Below are positions 1-10,400 of a stretch of DNA of 64,000 bases, piece by piece. The stretch is from Diphasiastrum complanatum (lineage: Eukaryota; Streptophyta; Lycopodiopsida; Lycopodiales; Lycopodiaceae): assembly GCA_029204225.1 (NCBI GenBank), contig CM055095.1, positions 22,202,006-22,266,005 on the forward strand, read 5' to 3'. How positions within the stretch are numbered: position 1 is the first letter of the stretch; every line of letters starts with the position of its first letter. Below the pieces are notes generated by a model. The model was not told where the DNA came from. It did no database searches and worked only from the letters and a program-made list of their open reading frames with translations. A program made the position numbers and the translations under genes.

Positions 1-925
1 ACTCAAAACAATTTGGTTCTTTCAAAGATTTCGAGATGGTTTTGAAGTGTGATGAAATGATCACATTCTTCGAGGCGCTAATTGAGAATAGATGTGACTA
101 AGAGCTCCACTTTTGAGGATATTTTCAATGCTAAGGATTGGAACCAGTTATTGACTTCTTAACCAGCTTTGCAAACTTTTGATCACAATCTTCATCTTTA
201 TCCGCTCTTGTGTGTAGCTAGTTTGATTTCATGAAGGCACTTGAAAATTAATTAGGAGCTGTGGTGACTAATCATTTATTGACATTATTTTTGAGCTAAT
301 ATAGTTGATCCACATGCATTACAAGATGTGCCTTCTTTTATGTTGCAATAGTTGGAAGTGTAAATTGAAAATCCCTTCTTGTTATTAGGTGGTGAGAACT
401 AAATTGTGGTCAGATTATTTTAGCCTTTGCCTCACTTAAGTATTATTCGGAGCTTTGAGTTGGATAGGTTGAAAATTCTTTGCTTGGTGGAAGGTGGTCA
501 TTTTGGTTGAAGGTTTGACCATCCTTCTTTGGTGGTTTATATTTTTGTAAAGTGTTGGAAACTTTCTATTCACATTTTCTACAAGCTTGAATATGTGAAG
601 GTTTATTGTGTGAAGGTTGAAAAATCAGAGCTTGTTGCATGAAAATTTCAGAGTAATTACTACTAACTATCATAGGGTTTGAATTGAAGTTTAACAAGTT
701 ATCTGATTTTGAGAAGTTGGGCTTGTGATGATCACCCATAATGCTTTCTTGTTAGACATTCCTAGATCTAATAGTTTTTCATTAGCTCTTTGACAATTTA
801 CTTATTCATCAATATGATTTTGTAATTGGTAATATTAAACTCTTCCTAGGTAAATGGTAACCATTTCTTGCGTCTAGCATCATGTTTTGACTCTGCGTCT
901 AACGTGTAACTTCATTTGTTTGCAG
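1..925. other. Intronic or upstream DNA without recognised exon
   Basis: The stretch is A/T-rich with no convincing open reading frame. By position it should be the end of a CLASP intron. The CLASP linker and TOG exons were looked for and not recognised. Confidence 0.5.
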
Positions 926-1030
926 TTACATGACCAAGTACAAAATGTATTATTGGAGACTTTGGATGATTCAGATCCAACAACTAGGGAGCTTGCTCTT
1001 GTTGTCATCCTCGAGATCCTCAACAATCAG
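926..1030 (+). CDS. CLASP: CLASP exon a
   Basis: The acceptor is 'tttgcag' ending at 925 and the donor is GT at 1031. The exon has 35 codons starting 'LHDQVQNVLLETLDD'. It matches the start of the C-terminal domain of plant CLASP, where 'VLEVLDD...ELALSL' is conserved. I found no further exon in bases 1-925. Confidence 0.9.
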
Positions 1031-4000
1031 GTAGTTAAAGAGTGCGAGTTGTAAATTCGCTATACACTTTCGCATCTTATTGCTCATGACCAAGGTGATG
1101 ATTGCCACCATCAAACGTTTTTGACCTTTTATGAGGTGTTTTTAAAGGGTTTTGACCAACCCATGTGTCAATTTAGGGGTTTGGATGTTGAATATATCAT
1201 GAAAGAGATGGAATGAGCAGGTATGCAGTACCATTGGTGTAAAGCAAGTGTGTTCTCTTTGAACTTTCACCTACCTTGTTTGGCTTGTACATTGACAAGC
1301 TAGAGGGGGTAATTAATTAGGACGGGGCACAAGAATGCGAGCTATGTGACTTCTTATTATCCATCTTACTCTATGTCGACGATGTGGTTTTGGTCTCTTT
1401 GAACCAAGAGGGCTTACAAAGACACCTAGATAGATTGCATTTCGTTTTGCTTTAGATGCAGTTTGGCGGTGAATTCCAAAAAATAGGGAGACAGAGTCTA
1501 CACGTCTCTATGTTGTGGCTCAGGCTAGCTTTAGGGCCACTATTCTACATAAGATCACATCTTCACCCTTTGGTCCATTTATTGAGGGGACTAAATCCAA
1601 GAGAGAGGGTTTACTGTTGTTTTGTTGACTTCAAGAAGCCTTCAACTAAGTATTATGACACTTATGCATTCAAAGGTTACGTGATTTCAATTTTTCTACA
1701 AGCACTCTCCTTGTGTTCATGGCACTATGTGAGACTGTTATGGGTTGCTTTAGATCGGATGGGGGATTTCTCAATAGGTATGCAGTGCGTTGGTGTGAAA
1801 CAAGGATGTTCTCTTTCACCTACCTTATTTGGCTTCTACATTGATGAGCTAGAGAGGGTCATCAGTCAAGATAGTGCACAAAGATGTAGAATATATGACT
1901 TCCTAATATCCATCTTACTATGTCGATGTGGTCGTGGTCTCTCCGACTAGAGAGGACTACAGAGGCATAGGGACAGATTGAATTCCTTTGTTCTAGATGG
2001 GGTTTGGAGGTTAATCCTAGTAAGACCAAGATTATGGTCTTTAACACCTCCAGGACCTACATGTATTTCCTCATATTCATATTTAGGCATACTATTCATT
2101 GGTCCTATATTCAGCATGAGACAAACAACCGCTAGTCAACCAATGTTTGATAGAATCACGGTTCGAACCACGGGTTCGAATCGTCGGACTCGAAAGAAAC
2201 TGTACCAGAAGTTGCTTGAGCAGACATATCACTTAATCTATTTGAACAACTCCAAAACTTTTGTATAAGCTATCATATTGAAAGGTTGAAATTCAAGGCA
2301 ATGATTCATCTGCCAAGCAAGATCAACCAAGGAAAACAAAAATTCCTTTCTCAAAGGTAAACCATTGAAGCGATAGGGCTGCTTCATCTGCGAGGATACA
2401 CAGGGCTCTTCCTTTCTTTTTATCAAGAGTAAGACCATGCATGTAGGAATGGAATTTGGAAAAACAAATCTTCTCAAAACCATCACTAATGTGCATCATG
2501 ATCTAAAAATGAAGTACTGAACTATTGAAGTAACACGAGTTTATGTGCTTGAGCATCTAGATGGAATCTAAAACTGGAGAAAGGATTGAACCCGACACAA
2601 AACTTTAGCATGCCCATTGCCTCTTGTATCTATGAGCTTAAGGTGTAGTATCTTCCCTCTCATTAACACATGTCAACTTCGTATCTCATGAATTAATATT
2701 AGATCAATACGTTGATATTTCTAGAGATATAAACTACTCAGATTTCTTTTCCATGTGTCTTTGTATCTCATTATTCATTTACCTACCCTTGGCTCTCATC
2801 CTACTACCTACTGAAGAGGATATAGTTTGCCACGGTCTAGAAATTAGACGGAATCCAGATTCCATGCTCACTCTTAAGTCTGGGATTTTGCACCAGGATC
2901 CACAATTCAATGTCCATCCACTAGAGTCTAGACGCTAACTGACAACTGTGGTCTCAGACAATTATAACTCAATTTGGAGTAATGCAATTACTCTAATGAG
3001 TTAATAGCCCCATTTCTAGCATCTCATGCAAGAAATCAGCAATCCATTTGAATCTCAATAGATTTATCTGTCTCCTATAAATCTGGAGATCTATAGAAAC
3101 GCAAATATAGACTACAATATGTAGCAGAATACAATCCACTAAAGTAAGCAAAATCTCTTCATAAGCAAAAACAATTTGCTTAACGAGAAATGCATGTGAG
3201 ATCCATAGAACTCAATAAAATACTGGAGTAAATAGATTTACATTCCCAAAATGCAGATCTGAAAATTCATCTCATTTAGTAGACTAGGAATTACTCAACA
3301 TTCTAAGAATCAACACATTTCCTAATTATCCTCTAATTAAGTATCCATTTGTGATTCGTAAATCACAAATAGTTAGATTCTTATGATTCTCTGAAATCCA
3401 AATTATACTTAATTCCTGAAGGATACTGGAGTTTATGTCTAATACACAACTCAGGAAACATATAAGAATCATTCAAAATCTTCTCCACTCTGGAGATATT
3501 GGATTTCAAGAATATTCTTCAAACTGGATTCTTAACCAAAATGTGAGCTATTCAAATTCCTCAACCATCAGGTAATCAAAGACAATGACTATCTTCAATC
3601 ACAAAAACTTCAGATTACTGTCTAGAACTAAGTCTAGATACCCAAAGTTCTGTTGAATTCCTTACAAATTCAGTTATCATTCTTGGATTTGGTATCCAAT
3701 TGAGCTCTCTGGGATACAATCACTAATGAATTGAGTATTTCTCAACTGAGAAATACTCTCCCAAATATACTTGCACACACATATATCCAAAAATACCAAT
3801 AGGCACTTATTTCCTTGCTAAGCCACTTTCCCCATGATAGCCCATTGGAAACACAAGCTGACTTTCTCACCGCATCACTTCATACTGCTGCTTCATTGTC
3901 CTTCCCTTCTAAACCCTATCAACATCCTTCCAGCTCCTCTTTTCCCATTCGACCTCCTTGGTTTGATGTGAGTGTTGCTCCGTATACCTCTGTGTTGCCC

Positions 4001-7000
4001 ATGCACGTCTATATATAATTGGGCACATTATTGCGAAGTTGTATGGCACTATTCTTCACTCAGCGATCTGAGGCATAGATTAGGAGATTATGATCCATAG
4101 ATTACGAGACCTTGGTTTCTCCACTCATAGCGTCTTGGAAGTGATGGCACTTTATGAGCGAGTCCTGGGTTGCTTTTGGAGTGATATCGGCATCTCAAAA
4201 CATATATGGAGCACCATTGGGGTGCAACAGGGTTGCTCCCTCCTCTCCCCACACTCTTTGGATTGTATATTGATGAGCTGAGAGAGTCAATGAGCAGTGT
4301 GGTGATACAGATTGCCAAGCTCGGTGACATTCTGATTGCCATCCCTTCTTTTGCCAAATGATGTGGCTCTAGTCTCTTCGACTAGAGAGGGCCTACAGAG
4401 ACAACTAGACAGTCTTCATGCTTTTTGGGGGTTAACATTGCAAAGACCAAGGTTATGGTCATCAACACATCCCAGGGCGTTCCTAGCAGCGACAGGAGCC
4501 TTATCTTTGACGGACAGCCACTGGAGGTTGTATCATCCTACACTTACTTAGGTGTCCTCTTTACTGGTCCTGTATTTGCTATGAGACAGGCTGCTACAGC
4601 TAGACTTGGGAAGGGACATGCTTCCCTTGTATAGCAGAGAGGTTCTGCTTTTGTAGATTTATTTGAGATGCCCCATTTCTATCATGGACCTTCCATTGGG
4701 CACCCATGACTACATCAGACTATTCCTATACATAGCATATTGAGTTTGAGTGTGGCAGGGCCAACTTGGGGCAAATCCGACTTCTATCGGACTCATTTTC
4801 TGGAGGTTGGATATACTAGGGTTCCCAGTTCCTACCACGTTATTTGGATTTAGGACTATCGCATGGTCTGAGGTTCATATTGGGTCACTTCAGAGTCTCA
4901 TGACAATCAGCTTATGATTGAGACTGGGCGTTTTTAGAATACCCCACAGGAGGCGCGGACTGCCCGATGTGCTCATTATTCGAGATAGAGTCCGAGGAGC
5001 ACTTCTTATTTCAGGTGTCCAGCAGCATACTATGAGAAGAGGGAGATATCACTGTCTTTTTCGAGATGCACCCATTCACTCTACCGGTCGACCACAACAT
5101 ATGAGGATCCACGTTATGTGACACTCATGATCAGAGAGATGGTACTTCTGCAACAGGATCTACATCAGCCAGCTCATTCTAGGTCACCTTGACACAGCTC
5201 CAGATCACCTCCTTTTCTGGCAGGAGATCACGGCATGGCTCAACTTAGAGGATAGTACACCAATGATGACTCTCGACACAGAGACGTGAGACGGGTGTAA
5301 CACCCAGATTCCTGTTGCTTGTAGATCACTGATATCAGGAGACACACAAAAGTTTTGAAGCTAGGCTCGTGCTTCAATAATAAATTAAAACAACAGCCTC
5401 AGTATACAATATCATTGAGGCCAGCCTTGAAGGTTCAATTTTACTCACTTGCTTTGTTCTTTATCCATGAAATCCAACTTCAAATCCAAATGCGCCAAAA
5501 TAAACTATAAATAGCATACTATAGCTTGAAATTGGACTTTTTGGTTATCTTGTGCTAACACACCTGCTGCCTCACCTTCATATATCAGCTTGTTCTTCTT
5601 GGCTGCTTCATAAATTCAACACATACAATAGGAGATACAAGAGGTGATTAACAAAATATAGCTGATGGATGATGTGCTCTTGAATCAGAACTGCAATTTG
5701 TAACCTATTCAGCTTTCTGATAAATTCGTTGAGAACATTTTGATACGAAATAATCTTCTAGGAAGTGCACTTAAGTAGTCCCTGTTAAGATATTCAAAGC
5801 ATGGAAACTTGTTAGTCCTTTTAATTTTTGGATTTTTGCCTCCCTAAAAAGCCTCTCCTATGTGATGCCTTGTATAGTCATCCTCAGTAATTTATCCACC
5901 ATGCAGAAAGGTAACTATGAGATGAACACTTTTGAATCCTTGTTAGATCTCAGATGAACAATAGTTGAGCTGCTGAAGTCCTTTTTGCAACTCAAAAATA
6001 TGTATACTATTATACATAGAGTTTAGTGGAATATTTTGTAGTTGGAATTTTCAGACTGTTTGTTTGTTTTAACATGAACTACTTTTCGCTAGCTCTTAGC
6101 CATTCAATCTGATAATATTTACTTTTTGCAACTTCTGTTCTGAATCCTGGCAGAACGAGCCCCTGGAAGGAAGGCTGGAAATATTATTAGAAAAACTGCT
6201 TTATGCTAGCAAGGATCAGGTTCCAAAGGTACATTTATACATATCTGAGTAAACTTAGGAAGTACTTGCATTCAGTGTTATCATTGTCTACAGAGATTCC
6301 TTATTTAATTTCTTTCTATATTTCACAGGTTTCTTGCGCTGCTGATAGTTTTCTATCTTCAATTTTGTCGCAATGGGATCCTTACGAGTGCTTATCGGTA
6401 AATCATTTATCTCTTCTGCATGCTGCTTGCCATGTCCTTCGTTTCTTAGGTTGGATGCACATTATGGGACGATTTGATTTCCTGTGTATGCTGCTTCACC
6501 TTTGGACAAGTGATAGAAACTCAATAAGTTGGTCGTGGTACAAATGTATGTATAATGAAAGCAATTATGGGACATATGTTTGTGTATGTGACCTGCACCT
6601 ACTCTAGGGAATTGATGACGTGAGTATGTTGTAGCATTTGGTGCGTGCTTTGTAGTTAGGTTTTTGAGCAAGTTGAAGTGATGAAATGTAAGTGTTCCTT
6701 ATTTTCCATGTAGAAGTAGGGACTTCATTTGATTGGCTTTGCTCTTTGGTGCCAGCCTTCACCATGAATGAGTCTGCCCTCCACCTCCAGAGAAGTGATA
6801 GAAACTCAGTATGCTGGTCGTTGTGCAAATGTATAGAAGCTTATGTTTGTGCATGTGACCTGCCACCTACCTCTAGGATGTTGACAGTGTGGGTAGCATG
6901 CCATAGCATTTGGTTCATGCCATGGCATGAAGATGGTCTAAGAATTTGTGGTTGAATTTCATAGGGTTGAAGATTGCATGTCTCCTTTGTTATGTTGGGA

Positions 7001-7364
7001 ATTATCCCTAGACATAACATTAATATATATTGTGCATGCTGTTTGCCAAGTCCTTTGGTATTCAAAAATCTATTCATAGAATTGCAACATAATAAATTAC
7101 CCTTTGTTTGAAGTGTGATAGCATTGCACCTCACGTAATCTTTCGTGTGTTTGCAGGTAGTAGTTCCTCTTTTAGCCAGTGAAGAATGAGAAAATATTGG
7201 TTACATGCATCAGCTCTTTAACGAAGGTATCTCTGCAGCTTTGGATATGAACTTGCATAGAACATTAATATGACATGGGAGAAGAATGATCTGAATTGAA
7301 TTGCGATAGCCTGTGATCGATTTCTAGTACTTATATCAAGTCTCTCTCTCTCTCTCCTCTCTCA

Positions 7365-7403
<39 letters not shown>

Positions 7404-10400
7404 AAAGATACACGAGCGGCCTGAAAGGTACACGAATCTTCATGGATGACGGACCTCACATACATCCAAGTGGAAGAAAGGTGCCAAGCCTTCCAGGAGG
7501 CCTAAGCGTTTGGTCGACGTTTGATTTATCGAGATGGACAGGTTCGTTTTCTTGATAGTGTACCTACTGGCTCCCACCAATAGGGAGTTGGGGCCCCCTG
7601 GGTACGGGAGTGTCCCGGGGGCCCCATCCACACCATCTGCGCACTAGAGTTTGGAATTGTAATGGTATACACTTTTTCATCTACTGCTGGCGATCTTATA
7701 GATTTCATCATTGTTACGAGACCGTAACAGTACCTACCCAATATCTGGGAACAGATAACCACCAGAGGGCACCTTTTTCGAGATGCTTTGGTCACATTGT
7801 GTTTCTTATAACATATGATGATCCACGATGCGTTGCACTCATAGTCAGAGAGATGTTTTTATTGCAACAAGACCTATATCAGCCACCGACTCACCATGAC
7901 ACACAGCTCCAAATCCACATCGTTTTTCTCCTGCAGGAGACCGCGAATGGATCGAAGCTCGTATGACAGTGACGACGACAATGACCCTTCCATGACATAG
8001 TGACTAGAGACAACGTACTGCGGTGAAAACTGTGTGCTCTCGTAACAGGGCGGGAAGTGCGAACTGCTGCAAGACACTTTCTCTGACATCAGTGAGATGG
8101 TATGTCGTCGTCATCGTCATCAGACCGTGTCCGTCTCCTGCTGAAGAAAGACGTAAGCTGAGCCTGAGAGCTAGGATATGGCTGGTGACTGACTGATACA
8201 TATCCTGGCGCAACAAGACCATCTCTCGTAGCATAAGTGCGACACAGCGAGAGTCCTCATATCCAATCAGTGCTCTGAGTGTAGTAGGCATGTCCACGGA
8301 ATAGACAGTGATATCTCCCTCTAATCTCATATTTCAATTTCATATGTCTTGCTTACTATGAGATTCATGGGATATATCATTGTCTTTTCAGAGACTCACA
8401 CACTTTACGTTCTCTCATTGCCTAAGGAGATCCCAGATGTGTTGCGCTTATGCTACGCGAGATGTCGTTACTATGAAGAGATTTGTGCTAGCATTTTCAG
8501 TCTGAGCATCGGTACACACAGCCTTAGACTAAAGACTTCTTCTCTATGAGAAGACCACGGGCAGATCTAGAGTTAGATGATGAAGGCATCGTTCATAGAT
8601 CTCAATGTTAGTGTATAGCACAGTATCCTGCTACACCTAAGGCTTCTAGGTGTCTTGTGAGTGCACATAATCGGAGATCTCATACTAGCTAGCTCCATTG
8701 ACGGAGACATGGACTATATTAGCGCTCTTCTACCACATTGGTTCCTCCTACAATGTCGTCCTGGAGTCCTCATATCACAACTTTCTATAGCCGTCTCAGC
8801 TGATACATACATATACCATTTTGTACTATCAAAAGACGTTATTTTCTTTCCAGTTTAGAGTTGAACTGTACTTCAATTTCTTTCACACGCTCTCTTATTA
8901 CTACTCACTTGAGATGTACTACTTTGTCTTCTATGCCTTTTGGCTTTTAAAAGACATCAATAAAGCTTTCTTTCTTTCTTTCTCGCTCTAGTTAAACTGT
9001 GCACCTCGATATTATATGAAGACAAGTGATGTGTGGCTGTGATGATCAGGGAGATTTTTCATTTGACGAATGCCACATGCTATACCACCTTGGCACATGA
9101 TTCTGATCAACTACAGTCATGTATAACTACTCTAGATGCCGGTCACCTGCTGACTTTGAAAATAATCATAACAGAGGTTCCCAATAGAGTCTTGCATCAA
9201 TGCAGGTGCACACATCCTACAGTTATGCATCCATGTCATTGTGTGGCCATATCTCATCCATCACATCCAAGTGTTCATCGGTGGTCATCTTGACACTGTT
9301 CCCATCTGCCTGCATTCCTTAGATCCATGTAGTCATTTTAAAGTCCGTCATAGACTTCAAAGTTCACTATTACATTGTTTAACTATGCTCAGCACAATTT
9401 ATCTTTCAGCATTTGGCTGTGACATTGTACGTCAATCTGTTTCTTTTTAAGTATATTTGACGAATTCAACATTCAATTGCTGATTTGCCATTACTCCAAC
9501 TGATAACAAACTCTTCTTTAGCCCGAGCACATAAACTCATCACTAATGTTGTTTAATCTTTCCAATGGCAAGAAAAAGTTCAATGTGCCTAGTTTAAAAG
9601 AATGGAAAAATAAGAAATGTCAAAATAATAAAGTCGAAAAGGAAAAAACGTTGGAAAACAAAGAATGAAAAATGAGCCCATTGTATTCTTTCTTGGGGGG
9701 CTTTTTTGTCTTTAATTTTTTTGAAATAGTAAAAGGGGAGAGAATGCGTTTATTCCTTGGCTTGCGAGTAAACTATGGTTTGTTGTGATATGCTTGTGAT
9801 CTGTTTATGGTTAGCCAAGGGGGTGCTAGATAGGTCTTGCTTGGAGCTTGGATCTAGCTATGGTTGGGTGGTGAATACTTGAGGCCAGTTTGATATCTTC
9901 CTTTGTGTTTAAGAGTAGGGACACGGGTGGAGGAGAGATCCTTGGAGGCTTGCAGATCCTTACTTGCAGGTGGAGGCATCCTAGCTTGGACTTGGAGAAG
10001 CATCTTGGAGCTTGCAGGTTGCTTGGAGGGCTGTTGAAAACATAGCTCATTTATGCAGACTGTTGCGACACTTAGTGTATTTCTGCAGACTGTCGAAAAG
10101 TAATGTAGGCAAATTGTTGATTTAGTAAGGCCCCGCAGGTGTCCTGTCTCGGAGATTGGACCGAACGCGGAGTGCATGCCTTGCAGCCGATTTCTAATGC
10201 ACCTTAATATTACAGTGTGAGGCATACCTTACATTGCAGGACATTGTATAAGAGGCTAAGATGGTTCTTGGTAAACACTCAGCACCCAAGAAGGATAATT
10301 CAACTTTGGTCATTGAATTGATTCCTAGCAATATTTCCAGTTCCAATCAAAATGGCGAGTTTGAATTGCAGTATCCAAGAGATACCCAAGAAACATTTGG

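Noticed and set aside
7161-7226. An alternative acceptor to rescue the CLASP exon frame
   Set aside because: A shifted acceptor would lose the conserved start 'VVVPLL' and still meet the wrong phase; the indel at 7181-7190 is the simpler explanation.
9854-10225. 123-codon minus frame in a CLASP intron
   Set aside because: No motif, overlaps another minus frame (9826-10050), and the sequence is repetitive ('ggagcttg').
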